From NCBI GenBank assembly GCA_947495795.1, contig CANMAI010000001.1, positions 372,001 to 436,000 on the forward strand: a DNA stretch of 64,000 nucleotides. The letters run 5' to 3'. Positions 44,349 through 52,770 of the stretch are shown piece after piece. Numbering within the stretch: the stretch's first letter is position 1; the number at the start of each line of letters is the position of its first letter. The notes under the pieces are model-generated. The model searched no databases. It had not been told where the DNA came from and worked only from the letters and a program-made list of their open reading frames with translations. The DNA is from an uncultured Paracoccaceae bacterium (lineage in GTDB: Bacteria; Pseudomonadota; Alphaproteobacteria; Rhodobacterales; Rhodobacteraceae). A program made the position numbers and the translations under genes.

Positions 44349-45371
44349 TTAGCCCTTCTTCAAGATCCGCCTGCCCACAAGTTCCGCAATCTGCACCGCG
44401 TTGAGCGCGGCACCCTTGCGCAGGTTGTCACTCACGCACCAGATGTTCAGGCCGTTCTCGATCGTACTGTCCTGGCGTATCCTGCTGATAAACGTGGCAA
44501 AATCGCCAACACATTCAACGGGCGTTGCGTATCCGCCATCCTCGCGCTTGTCGACAACCATGATACCCGGGGCTTCGCGCAGGATATCGCGCGCTTCGTC
44601 CTCATCCAGGAAATCCTCGAACTCGATATTTATCGCTTCCGAATGCCCCACGAACACGGGTACGCGCACGCAAGTGGCTGTAACCTTTATACTTTTATCC
44701 ACGATCTTCTTGGTTTCCGCCACCATCTTCCATTCTTCCTTGGTGGTGCCGTCTTCCATGAAGGAGTCGATATGCGGGATCACGTTGAAAGCGATCTGCT
44801 TGGTGAACTTCTCGGGCTCTTTTTCCTGGCCGGGAACGTATATCCCCTTGGTTTGGTTCCACAATTCATCCATCCCGTCCTTACCGGCACCGGACACAGA
44901 CTGGTATGTGGAGACCACAACACGTTTGATTTTCGCGCGGTCGTGAAGGGGCTTCAGGGCCACCACCATCTGTGCTGTGGAGCAGTTGGGATTGGCAATT
45001 ATGTTTTTGTTTCCAACAGCTTCCACCGCATCCGGGTTCACTTCCGGCACGATAAGGGGAATGTCGGGGTCGTAGCGGTAGAGCGAAGAGTTGTCGATAA
45101 CGATACAACCGGCCTTCGCAGCCTTCGGAGCATAGATCTTCGTCGCCTCGGAGCCGATTGCGAAAAGGGCGATGTCCCAGCCGGAAAAATCAAATAGATC
45201 AAGATCTTGGCACGTGAGCGTTTCATCACCGAAGCTGCATTCCGTACCCTTGGAGCGGCGGCTGGCGAGTGCCACAATCTCCTTCACGGGGAACTGGCGC
45301 TCTGCCAAAATGTTCAGCATTTCGCGGCCCACATTGCCTGTGGCACCGACAACGGCGATACGGTAACCCAC
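44349..45371 (-). CDS. asd: Aspartate-semialdehyde dehydrogenase
   Basis: Asd reduces aspartyl phosphate to the semialdehyde, feeding lysine/diaminopimelate, threonine and methionine synthesis. This 340-residue protein has the NADP loop VGATGNVGREML, the catalytic cysteine in NPNCSTAQMVVAL, and SVSGAGKDGMDEL. It is convergent with the symporter-kinase gene, 11 bases apart. Its upstream region carries the tandem 11-bp repeat element also found before the extensin-like gene. Confidence 0.96.
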   Translation of the reverse strand: MGYRIAVVGATGNVGREMLNILAERQFPVKEIVALASRRSKGTECSFGDETLTCQDLDLFDFSGWDIALFAIGSEATKIYAPKAAKAGCIVIDNSSLYRYDPDIPLIVPEVNPDAVEAVGNKNIIANPNCSTAQMVVALKPLHDRAKIKRVVVSTYQSVSGAGKDGMDELWNQTKGIYVPGQEKEPEKFTKQIAFNVIPHIDSFMEDGTTKEEWKMVAETKKIVDKSIKVTATCVRVPVFVGHSEAINIEFEDFLDEDEARDILREAPGIMVVDKREDGGYATPVECVGDFATFISRIRQDSTIENGLNIWCVSDNLRKGAALNAVQIAELVGRRILKKG

Positions 45372-45444
45372 TGTCCTTCTCCTTTGAAATCAGTGGCAGA
45401 GCCATACGTGGGGCGGGCCGAAAAGGAAAGCCTTTTGCAAAGCT

Positions 45445-45477
45445 GGATTTGGTATGGTTTCGGTACCGGTTTGGTAA
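45445..45477 (-). promoter_or_regulatory. Three tandem 11-bp repeats upstream of asd (second copy)
   Basis: The plus-strand units are GGATTTGGTAT, GGTTTCGGTAC and CGGTTTGGTAA, preceded by GCAAAGCT and followed by TGCAAAATT, matching the copy at 6281-6313. It lies about 75 bases upstream of asd and about 190 bases upstream of the plus-strand secreted protein gene. Confidence 0.5.
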
Positions 45478-45666
45478 TGCAAAATTCCCGCGATCTCGGG
45501 CATTTTGGAAGTGTTTGCCCGGAGGTAACGGGATCCGTTACCTTGGAGGTAATGGTTTTCGGCAGTTGGCCTGCAGCCACTCTCACGCGTTGGTGAAATG
45601 CGGTGCGTCGCTTTTTCGGAGATTGCGGGATATGAGGAGAGAGGATCTCGGAAGAAGGAAGAACGG

Positions 45667-46020
45667 ATGCGCAGAGTTCTGATTGCGGCCCTTGTGATGG
45701 CCGCAGGCCCAGTGCTGGCCGGGGAGGCAGAGGTGGTGGAAGCCACGGCCACCAAGAGCGGAGGCGGCTGGCGTTTTGATGTGACGATTGCGCATGGCGA
45801 TACCGGGTGGGATCACTATGCCGATGGCTGGGCGGTACTGCTGGAGGACGGCACCGAGCTGGGCTACCGCGTGCTGGCGCATCCGCATGTGAGTGAGCAG
45901 CCTTTCACACGCTCCCTTTCCGGCGTGATCGTGCCGGAGGGCGTGAACGAGGTGTTCATTCGCGCGGATGACAGTGTGCATGGAGAGGCCACGGCACTTT
46001 TTGCGGTGCCGCTGAAGTAG
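45667..46020 (+). CDS. Small secreted protein of unknown function (117 residues)
   Basis: The ATG at 45667 (MRRVLIAALVMAAGPVLAG) gives a clear signal peptide with an AGGAAG site upstream. The frame is open for 23 more codons but those are charged and unlikely. The mature part of about 98 residues is rich in beta strands (GGGWRFDVTIAHGDTGWDHY, WAVLLEDGTELGYRVLAHPH, GVNEVFIRADDSVHGEA), suggesting an Ig-like or jelly-roll fold. No cysteines and no named family recognised. Confidence 0.75.
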   Translation: MRRVLIAALVMAAGPVLAGEAEVVEATATKSGGGWRFDVTIAHGDTGWDHYADGWAVLLEDGTELGYRVLAHPHVSEQPFTRSLSGVIVPEGVNEVFIRADDSVHGEATALFAVPLK

Positions 46021-46487
46021 AATTGGCGGCCCTTGCTGCGCGTGTGGAAGGTCAGAGATATTTGACCTGAGCTGGTTAGTGTTCCGAACCCAGCCACGTC
46101 TGGTCACCCGGCATTTTAGCCCAAGGGTCGCGCATCCCTGATCCAGATCAGATTTTGCAGAAGCATTGAGTATCGAAGGCAAGCAGACTTTTGGCAGGAT
46201 CTAGCGAATGATCGAGTGTGGACGGCCAGTGCATAGCAAGTCCTTTTTGATCTGATTTGTGCATTTGTCAGAAGCAGTCGTGTGTTCCCACTGCCCTCTC
46301 ATGGTTTGCGTGGTTTTGACCGCTGGCCCAGATAGGTTCCGCAAACCAGGTCCCATTCGGCTTCGCGGGCTGTGACGCCCGAGACGTTCGGCGAGGTATC
46401 CTGATTGTAACGGCTGACTTGTGCACCATCATTTCGCTGGTCTTGCTATCTCGTGTTTCTCGATTGGTTTTAGGCAGTTCTGGGTGA
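46021..46487. other. Gene-free region next to IS110 debris
   Basis: No convincing protein frame. Two small hairpins lie near 46052-46095 (GGTCA/TGACC and GCTGG/CCAGC). The right half, from about 46260, is probably the non-coding tail of the IS110 element whose transposase end follows at 46488. It contains CTCATGGTTTGCGTGG (46298-46313) and GGTCCCATT (46349-46357), both of which recur together at 53731-53760. Confidence 0.4.
46298..46357. repeat. Left copy of the sequence flanking the siderophore operon
   Basis: CTCATGGTTTGCGTGG (46298-46313) and GGTCCCATT (46349-46357) are shared, in the same order, with 53731-53760. The left copy probably belongs to the non-coding tail of the IS110 remnant. 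Confidence 0.4.
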
Positions 46488-46757
46488 CTAGGGTTCTTTC
46501 TTCGTCAGAACCGCCCAGGCGATCCGTGCGGTCTTGTTCGCCGTGGCAACGGTTGCCATGCGGGCAGGTTTGCGTTCAGGCAGAGCTGTCAGCCATTTGC
46601 TGGCGCGTTCTGGATTGGATCGGGCTTGCCGGACGCGCGATGTCATGCCGACGACCAGAAATTGCCGAAGATATTGGTCACCCATTTGGGTGATCCGGCC
46701 CAATCGCTTCTTTCCACCACTCGATTTGTTGGCGGGCGTCTCATCCGCCCGCTCCCT
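46488..46757 (-). pseudogene. IS110-family transposase remnant (C-terminal end only)
   Basis: The minus strand reads TPANKSSGGKKRLGRITQMG, DQYLRQFLVVGMTSRVRQAR, and ends IAWAVLTKKEP. This is the C-terminal helix-hairpin region with the SSGGK motif and terminal tail of IS110-type DEDD transposases. The catalytic N-terminal three quarters are absent. It lies about 290 bases upstream of the siderophore operon and suggests that the operon was brought in or rearranged by such an element. Confidence 0.82.
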
Positions 46758-46877
46758 TCAGGCAATTGGGTGTCTGGCGTGTCACGGATTCGGTGACTGG
46801 CTCTTGAGATAAGGCTGCGTGAAACAGTCGGCTTTATCAGCTATGTTGCGCCAACCTGCATCAGGTTCTGGACAATC

Positions 46878-46894
46878 CTGACAATATCACTCAG
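46878..46894. promoter_or_regulatory. Candidate iron-regulatory palindrome upstream of the siderophore operon
   Basis: CTGACAATATCACTCAG has TGA-N9-TCA arms extended to CTGA/TCAG, the spacing reported for RirA-type iron boxes in alphaproteobacteria. It lies about 90 bases before the short ORF and 150 bases before the first transporter gene. The inner bases are not symmetric, so confidence is limited. Confidence 0.4.
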
Positions 46895-46969
46895 ACTTTA
46901 GGCGCCCAGCCAGCTCCCCTTAGCCCAGCCCGGTCTTTCGATCATCGAACACTCTTCCGGGGGAACGGC

Positions 46970-47050
46970 ATGTCTCAACCGCACCAGAGCTATCCAACGT
47001 CAGCCGCGATCCGCTGTCCGCAAGCTCACTGTGAGGGACATCGGCTGTGA
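46970..47050 (+). CDS. Possible 26-residue leader ORF of the siderophore operon
   Basis: An ATG preceded by GGGGGAAC opens a 26-codon frame (MSQPHQSYPTSAAIRCPQAH, then CEGHRL). Its TGA overlaps the GTG start of the ATPase gene (GTGA). The arrangement suggests translational coupling. The CPQAHCEGH cluster could bind metal, but this is speculative. It could equally be chance. Confidence 0.3.
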   Translation: MSQPHQSYPTSAAIRCPQAHCEGHRL

Positions 47051-47895
47051 CGCCTGTCGTCGATCAAGTTCAAAGTCACCTCGAGGAGTCAGTGCCGCTG
47101 TTTGCAATTGAGGGTCTGAGCGTCAGCTATGGCGAAACCCGCGTTATCTCTGATCTCGACCTGACCGTGCAATTCGGGCAAATGACGATCATTGTCGGGC
47201 CCAACGGCTGCGGAAAGTCGACTCTCCTGAAAACAATGGGCCGCGTTCTTCACCCGTCAGCTGGCACGGTTCGCCTTCGTGGAACGCCTGTTCACACACA
47301 GCCCACGCGCCAAATCGCCAGGGAAATCGCGCTTCTGCCGCAGGGGCCGGTCGCGCCCGAAGGGTTGACAGTCCACGAGTTGGTCGCTCAGGGGCGGTTC
47401 CCGCATCAGTCGCTTATTCGGCAATGGTCGCGCGAGGATGCACGTGCTGTGGCAGATGCGATGAAAGCTGCGCAGGTGACGGAATTTGCCAATCGGCGTC
47501 TGTCGGACCTCTCCGGCGGCCAGAGGCAAAGATGCTGGATCGCAATGGTTATCGCGCAGGCAACAAGCGTTCTTCTGCTCGACGAGCCGACAACCTTTCT
47601 CGATCTCAAGGTGCAGGTCGATTTGATGGCGATGCTTCGCAGCATCGCCCATGACGCGAACCGCACGCTGGTTGTCGTGATGCACGAACTGAACGTCGCG
47701 GCGGCCTTTGCCGACAAGCTGGTCATGATGAAGGACGGCGCGGTGATTGTCGAAGGCAGCGTTTCGGATGTCTTCACGCATGAAAACCTCGCCCGTGTCT
47801 TCGACCTCGACGCGACGATCCTGATCGATGTGGAAAGTGGACGCCCGGTCTGCGTTCCAAAGACCTCGCAGCCGCTTTCGGTCGCCGCCCAGTGA
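47047..47895 (+). CDS. Ferric siderophore ABC transporter ATP-binding protein (FecE/FepC type)
   Basis: This 282-residue ATPase energises a siderophore importer. Walker A is GPNGCGKSTLLK, the signature [14 protein letters not shown], and Walker B VLLLDEPTTFLDLK, the last being characteristic of the FecE/FepC/BtuD group; the H-loop is VVVMHELN. The GTG at 47047 is taken as start; a second GTG at 47092 with GAGGAG three bases upstream is an alternative that would begin directly at the ATPase fold (PLFAIEGLSVSYGE). The gene order is ATPase, permease, permease, binding protein, all overlapping or nearly so. Confidence 0.94.
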   Translation: MTPVVDQVQSHLEESVPLFAIEGLSVSYGETRVISDLDLTVQFGQMTIIVGPNGCGKSTLLKTMGRVLHPSAGTVRLRGTPVHTQPTRQIAREIALLPQGPVAPEGLTVHELVAQGRFPHQSLIRQWSREDARAVADAMKAAQVTEFANRRLSDLSGGQRQRCWIAMVIAQATSVLLLDEPTTFLDLKVQVDLMAMLRSIAHDANRTLVVVMHELNVAAAFADKLVMMKDGAVIVEGSVSDVFTHENLARVFDLDATILIDVESGRPVCVPKTSQPLSVAAQ

Positions 47896-48893
47896 CCGCG
47901 CTCTTGCGATCAGGGATCGTCGGATCCGGCACGGTTTTCGCCCTCGGCGCATTGGCGCTCGCATTCGGCTGGCATATCGCGGTCGGGGCCAAGGTGATCC
48001 CGCTTTCAGTCGTGATCGACGCATTGGCTACCCCCGATCCGAGGGAGTTCGACCATATGGTGATCCGCGACCTGCGGCTTCCCCGTGCGCTCTTCGCCGT
48101 TCTCGTCGGCGGTGCCCTGGCGGTTGCGGGCGCTCTCATGCAGGGCACCACCCGCAATCCGCTGGCCGAGCCCGGACTGCTTGGCCTGCTATCGGGCGCA
48201 TCCTTTGCTGTCGTCATGGCGGTCGGCGTCTTCGATGTTGCCAACCCGGCACTGACGCCACTGATCGCTGCCATCGGGGCCCTCGGGGCCGCGAGCATCG
48301 TCTGGCTGATCGCCACTTCTGCTCCCGGCGGCGCGACGCCTCTTACGCTTGTCCTGTCCGGCGCCGCAGTTACGGCCTTTCTTGGCGCGCTCATCTCGAT
48401 CGCCAACCTGCTCGATGAGGACAGTTTCGAGACGCTGCGCGTCTGGCTCACCGGGACGCTCGCAGGCCGATCGACCGGTGTCATGCTCTGGGCGCTGCCT
48501 TGGCTCATTGCGGGCATGGGCGTCGCCCTGGTCGTCGCCCGACAAGTCACGGCCCTCTCCATGGGCGACGAGACCGCCACGGGTCTTGGTGTCGATGTCA
48601 CACGTCTCAAGGCCCTTGTTTTGTTCTCTGTCGTCGCGCTTACGGCGGCGGCCGTCGCCATTGCGGGACCGATGGGATTCGTTGGGCTGATCGTGCCACA
48701 TGCCGCTCGCCTGATCTTCGGGCACGACTATCGCGTCATCGTTCCCTTCTGTGCGATCTTCGGCGCGACCTTTCTGCTTGTCGCTGACATCGCCGCCCGC
48801 ATGGTACTATCGCCAGTCGAGGTCTCGACCGGGATCGTCACGGCCCTGCTCGGCGCACCGTTCTTCGTCTGGCTGGTCAGGGCACGGCTATGA
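47892..48893 (+). CDS. Ferric siderophore ABC transporter permease (FecCD family), first
   Basis: This 333-residue permease has about nine to ten helices. FecCD landmarks are RLPRALFAVLVGGALAVAGA, MQGTTRNPLAEPGLLGLLSG, and the ATPase-coupling loop GPMGFVGLIVPHAARLIFG. It starts with GTG overlapping the ATPase stop by four bases. It forms a heterodimeric channel with the next gene product. Confidence 0.94.
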   Translation: MTALLRSGIVGSGTVFALGALALAFGWHIAVGAKVIPLSVVIDALATPDPREFDHMVIRDLRLPRALFAVLVGGALAVAGALMQGTTRNPLAEPGLLGLLSGASFAVVMAVGVFDVANPALTPLIAAIGALGAASIVWLIATSAPGGATPLTLVLSGAAVTAFLGALISIANLLDEDSFETLRVWLTGTLAGRSTGVMLWALPWLIAGMGVALVVARQVTALSMGDETATGLGVDVTRLKALVLFSVVALTAAAVAIAGPMGFVGLIVPHAARLIFGHDYRVIVPFCAIFGATFLLVADIAARMVLSPVEVSTGIVTALLGAPFFVWLVRARL

Positions 48894-49939
48894 CAGGCAC
48901 GACGTGGCAGAGGCTGGATGGGCCGGTCACCTTTGCGCTTCCTACCCGCGCGTTGACCGTTTTGGTGTTGCTCGTCGCGACCAATATCGCCGTCCTTGTC
49001 GCCAGCTTCATGTTCGGCAGCTATCCCATCGACCTGCCCGGCGTTCTCGCAACACTTGTTGGCAATGCTCCGTCGGAGACCGCAGAAACCGTCGTATGGA
49101 ACCTGCGCTTCCCACGATCCCTTGCCGCCATGATGACCGGTGCACTCTTCGCCCTATCCGGTGCGGTTCTCCAAAACATCACCCGCAATCCGCTTGCCGA
49201 TCCAAGCCTTGTCGGCGTGAGCCAGGGCGCCGGGTTCGCCGTGGTCGCGGCGATGATTGCCTTTCCCGACATGGGGTCGGTCTGGCGTCCGGCCCTGGCG
49301 TTCGCTGGTGCGCTGGCCGTCGCCGCCCTGATCCAGTGGATCGCGATGCAGCGTACCGGAGGCGCCACGATGCGCTTCATCCTGACCGGCATCGGCGTGG
49401 CGGCCTTCATCTCTGCGGGCACCAACGCGCTTCTGACCTATGGCGACATCGACCGGGCCCTTGCAGCACTCGGCTGGCTCGCCGGATCGATCCATGCAGC
49501 CAGGTGGGGCGAGGTCTGGTCGCTGGCCTTTTGTCTCGCCCTTTGCGCCCCGATCCTGATCTGGGCCGCACGCCCGATGACCGCCCTGCAGTTCGGCCCG
49601 GACATCGCGACAGGCTTTGGCGTCGCCGTCCGCCGCAACCGCATCGCCCTCATCACACTCTCTGTTGCCCTTGCAGCTTTCGCCGTCGCGGCTGTCGGCC
49701 CGCTGGGCTTCGTGGGGCTCGTCGCGCCGCATATCGCCCGCCGTATCGCGCGCGCCGGGGTCGGGCTGCATCTGGCCCTGACTGGCGCAACAGGAGCGCT
49801 GATGGTCAGCCTCGCCGATCTTCTTGGCCGCACCCTCTTCGCGCCGGTTCAGATCCCCGCCGGTCTGATGACCGCGTTGATTGGTGTCCCACTCTTTGTC
49901 TGGCTGATCCTGCGCAGCCAGGCCCGAACACAACTATGA
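48890..49939 (+). CDS. Ferric siderophore ABC transporter permease (FecCD family), second
   Basis: This 349-residue paralogue of the preceding permease has the matching motifs RFPRSLAAMMTGALFALSGA, LQNITRNPLADPSLVGVSQG and GPLGFVGLVAPHIARRIARA. The ATG overlaps the previous stop (ATGA). A 15-base gap leads to the binding-protein gene. Confidence 0.94.
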   Translation: MTGTTWQRLDGPVTFALPTRALTVLVLLVATNIAVLVASFMFGSYPIDLPGVLATLVGNAPSETAETVVWNLRFPRSLAAMMTGALFALSGAVLQNITRNPLADPSLVGVSQGAGFAVVAAMIAFPDMGSVWRPALAFAGALAVAALIQWIAMQRTGGATMRFILTGIGVAAFISAGTNALLTYGDIDRALAALGWLAGSIHAARWGEVWSLAFCLALCAPILIWAARPMTALQFGPDIATGFGVAVRRNRIALITLSVALAAFAVAAVGPLGFVGLVAPHIARRIARAGVGLHLALTGATGALMVSLADLLGRTLFAPVQIPAGLMTALIGVPLFVWLILRSQARTQL

Positions 49940-49953
49940 AAGGAATTCCTGCC

Positions 49954-50922
49954 ATGAAAATGTTCGTCATTGCCACAACTCTTGCAGCCCTCGCCCTTCC
50001 CGCAACCGCGCAAGACTGCGCCAAGGATCAGCGGGCTTTCGATCATCTGGGCGGCACGGCCTGCATCCCCGAAGACCCGCAGCGCATCGTCGGACTGCAC
50101 GATCAATCGGTCACGCTCACCCTGGTTGAGATCGGCGCAAAGGTCGTTGGCTCCCACGGGCGGCTTAATGATGCCGGCGCGCCCTATATGCGCTCGGTCG
50201 ACATGATCTTCGGGCTCGATTTTGAGACTTCAGGCATCGGCTTCGTCGGCACCTTCAACGCGATGGACTTCGAGGCGATCGCCGCGCTTGAACCCGATCT
50301 CATCATCGGGCGCAAGCTCGAGATGGAAGCGCGTGCGCAGTACGAGGCTATTGCCCCCTCCGTCTTCATCGCGCAGGGCGGTCCTGATCCGCTTGCCTTC
50401 GGACGCGATATCGCCGACGCCGCAGGCCATCTTTCGGTCTGGGAGGCGATGCATGCAACGTATCAAGCCAATCTCGACCGCGCGCGCGCCGCTTTTCCGG
50501 CGGCCCAGGGTGCCAGCTACGCCAAGATCCAGATGTACGATAACAAGTTGGAGGTTTATGCCAATTACGGTGGCCTGACCAAGGTATTGGCCAATCTTGG
50601 GCTCATACGCATCCCGATGGCCGAGGATATGGCCGCGCGCGGCGTGATCTGGGGCGAGGAGATAAGCCTCGAAGTGCTGCCCGAGCTTCAGGCCGACTAT
50701 CTCTTCGACACCTATACCATCGCCTACGGTGATACGCTTGCCGATCCGCGCGCCCGGTTTGAGGCAGCACTTCCAAGCTGGTGCCGTGTGCTGACGGCAT
50801 GCGCAGAGGGGCGCTACATCGTCCTGCCGCGTGAGATATCGACCGGCTACTCGTTCCGGCAGCTCGATATGTTGCTCCACCTGATCACGACCCATGTGGC
50901 CCGTGTTCCGGCACCGTCGTGA
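49954..50922 (+). CDS. Siderophore/iron-complex substrate-binding protein, first
   Basis: This 322-residue periplasmic receptor has a signal peptide (TTLAALALPATAQ) and a FecB/FepB-type fold: DPQRIVGLHDQSVTLTLVEI, MDFEAIAALEPDLIIGRKLE and a C-terminal helix region. The second ATG (49954, AAGGA site) is preferred over one 18 bases earlier. The mature N-terminus begins QDCAKDQRAFDHL, with cysteines at about residues 22 and 36 that probably pair. A similar N-terminus occurs in the second binding protein of this operon. Confidence 0.92.
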   Translation: MKMFVIATTLAALALPATAQDCAKDQRAFDHLGGTACIPEDPQRIVGLHDQSVTLTLVEIGAKVVGSHGRLNDAGAPYMRSVDMIFGLDFETSGIGFVGTFNAMDFEAIAALEPDLIIGRKLEMEARAQYEAIAPSVFIAQGGPDPLAFGRDIADAAGHLSVWEAMHATYQANLDRARAAFPAAQGASYAKIQMYDNKLEVYANYGGLTKVLANLGLIRIPMAEDMAARGVIWGEEISLEVLPELQADYLFDTYTIAYGDTLADPRARFEAALPSWCRVLTACAEGRYIVLPREISTGYSFRQLDMLLHLITTHVARVPAPS

Positions 50923-50944
50923 TATCTGAGAAGGTGAGCGTTTG

Positions 50945-51856
50945 ATGCAGGTTACAAGCGGCGCTGAAGCGACGGTGGAGGACGGGGGCCACGGCACCGG
51001 ATTGGCGGTTGTCCTCATGATGGCAGCGGGCGCGGTGATTGCCGCCACATCGCTTATCGGCAAAACTCTCGGGCAATCAATCGGCGATGCACCCGCCCTC
51101 GCACCTTTTCAGGTCAGCGCAGGGCGCTTTACCTTCGCGTTTTTTGCGTTGCTCATCTTCCTCGCGCTCAAACCGGCAGCGCGGCCATCGCTCACCGGGG
51201 CCTGCTGGCGCTGGCACCTGCTCCGCTCGCTGTCCGGTTGGTTGGGGATCACCGCGATGTTCGCCGCAGTCGCAAGAATGCCCGTGGCCGAAGCGACTGC
51301 GATTTCCTTCCTCTCGCCCCTCGTGGCGATGGCCCTTGCCGTGCCGTTGCTTGGCGAACGTCTCGGGCCAAGGAAACTGATCGCCGCGGTGCTCGCGATT
51401 GTCGGCGCGGGCCTCATCCTGCGCCCGGGTGGCGACACCTTCCAGTCCGCCGGGTTGCTTGCGCTGGCTGCCGCCGCCTTCATGGGTATCGAGACGATCT
51501 TCATAAAGCGCCTGTCCGACAGCGAACCGGCGTTGCGGATCCTCCTGATCAACAATGGCCTCGGCGCGGCCCTTTCGGCGGGGATTGCCGTGCTGTTCTG
51601 GCAAGCCCCGGACGTCACGCAGTGGGCGCTGCTCATCGCTCTCGGCGTTGTCATGGTCATAGGCCAGTCGCTGTTCATCCAGGCTATAAAACGCGGCGAG
51701 GCAAGCGCTGTCATGCCAGCGTTCTATTCCATTCTGATCTTCGCCGCTCTCTATGACGCGGCTCTCTTCGGCGTCGTGCCCGACATGGCCGCCGTTATGG
51801 GGGCCGTCCTGATCGTCAGTGGCGCATTGATCCTGTCGTGGAGGGCCCGGCGATGA
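50945..51856 (+). CDS. EamA-type DMT permease within the siderophore operon
   Basis: This 303-residue protein has about ten membrane helices in two EamA repeats (LLGERLGPRKLIAAVLAIVG in the first; the second ends VMGAVLIVSGALILSW). It starts at the ATG at 50945 and its end overlaps the Fe-S protein gene by four bases, so it belongs to the operon. Direction and substrate are unknown; possible roles are export of the siderophore remnant or its precursor, or an unrelated metabolite. Confidence 0.88.
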   Translation: MQVTSGAEATVEDGGHGTGLAVVLMMAAGAVIAATSLIGKTLGQSIGDAPALAPFQVSAGRFTFAFFALLIFLALKPAARPSLTGACWRWHLLRSLSGWLGITAMFAAVARMPVAEATAISFLSPLVAMALAVPLLGERLGPRKLIAAVLAIVGAGLILRPGGDTFQSAGLLALAAAAFMGIETIFIKRLSDSEPALRILLINNGLGAALSAGIAVLFWQAPDVTQWALLIALGVVMVIGQSLFIQAIKRGEASAVMPAFYSILIFAALYDAALFGVVPDMAAVMGAVLIVSGALILSWRARR

Positions 51857-52770
51857 CGGCACCGCGCTTCTGCTCCGAGCACAGTTCCGCGGCCGGCGAA
51901 CCCCTCGCAGGGTGGGGTGCACATCAGGTGAGGAATATTCTGATCCGGTGGCCAAAATCCGGATGGAGGCACTCGCTGCGCATTGCAGGCGGGATGCCTG
52001 ACCAGCTTCAAGCAGCGATAGCCCGCGTCGTGGGGGCTGGATGGCGGGTGAACCTGATCGACCGGAAACCCTACGACAGCGATCTGATCCGGGTCTTTCT
52101 GATGCCTGAGGCTCTGGTCTTTGATCTCGAACCCGGCGAACTTGCCCCTTTCCTTGACGCGGTCGCGAACCACGCGCTCCTGAAGGGGTACCACCCAAAG
52201 CCGCTTGCCCTGCCGCTGATCCTCTGCTGCACACATGGCAAGCACGATCGCTGCTGCGCAAAATGGGGGTTCGCGGTCTACAAGACCCTGGCCGCCGAGG
52301 CGAGAAAAACCGGCGGCTTCGACGTTTGGGAATGCACACACCTGGGCGGGTGCCGCCTGTCGGCCAGTGTTCTTACCATGCCAGCAATGCGCAAATACGG
52401 GCGCCTGGCTCCAGCTGATGCCGCGTCCTTTCTGGCCGCCGAAGCCGAGGACAGGCCTTACGTTCCGCGCTATCGCGGCGCATCCCATCTCTCCCCTGTT
52501 CAGCAAGTCGCCGAGGTCACGGCTCTCAAGGCGATCCGTCCAAGCGGCCTTCATGGACCGGCGCAAATCCTCGAAGTGGGGGCCAGCGAGAACGAAAGGC
52601 ACTTCATCGTGGAGCTCACCGGGCATCGCGCGCGCGTTATCTGTCGCCGCGAGACGGTCAGAGCCTATGGGTCCTGCGAAGACCTCGACGCGGCCCTGCC
52701 GCTCGATCCCAAGGAGATCTGGCGCGGCGACTTCATTGCAATCATCAAAGATACGGAGACAAACTCATGA
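51853..52770 (+). CDS. Sucrase/ferredoxin-like family protein (thioredoxin-like Fe-S protein)
   Basis: This 305-residue cytosolic protein belongs to the Suc_Fer-like family, whose C-terminal half has a thioredoxin-like [2Fe-2S] ferredoxin fold. Cluster ligands are likely in CCTHGKHDRCCAKWG and ECTHLGGCRLSASV. It has no signal peptide. It overlaps both neighbours by four bases in the siderophore operon, between a DMT permease and the second binding protein. A role in reducing the imported ferric complex to release iron is my inference; the family has no settled function. Confidence 0.88.
   Translation: MTAPRFCSEHSSAAGEPLAGWGAHQVRNILIRWPKSGWRHSLRIAGGMPDQLQAAIARVVGAGWRVNLIDRKPYDSDLIRVFLMPEALVFDLEPGELAPFLDAVANHALLKGYHPKPLALPLILCCTHGKHDRCCAKWGFAVYKTLAAEARKTGGFDVWECTHLGGCRLSASVLTMPAMRKYGRLAPADAASFLAAEAEDRPYVPRYRGASHLSPVQQVAEVTALKAIRPSGLHGPAQILEVGASENERHFIVELTGHRARVICRRETVRAYGSCEDLDAALPLDPKEIWRGDFIAIIKDTETNS

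Noticed and set aside
48751-49953. Upstream in-frame extension of the first siderophore receptor
   Set aside because: It overlaps the second permease in another frame and is arginine/cysteine-rich nonsense; the signal peptide at 49954 gives the real start.
50945-51856. Calling the DMT permease a siderophore exporter
   Set aside because: Only its operon position supports this; EamA proteins carry many substrates and no biosynthetic genes are nearby.
47774-52339. Several long minus-strand frames (up to 420 codons) opposite the siderophore operon
   Set aside because: High GC produces long open antisense frames. Their products are low-complexity Arg/Ala/Gly/Pro sequences, while the plus strand has conserved transporter motifs.
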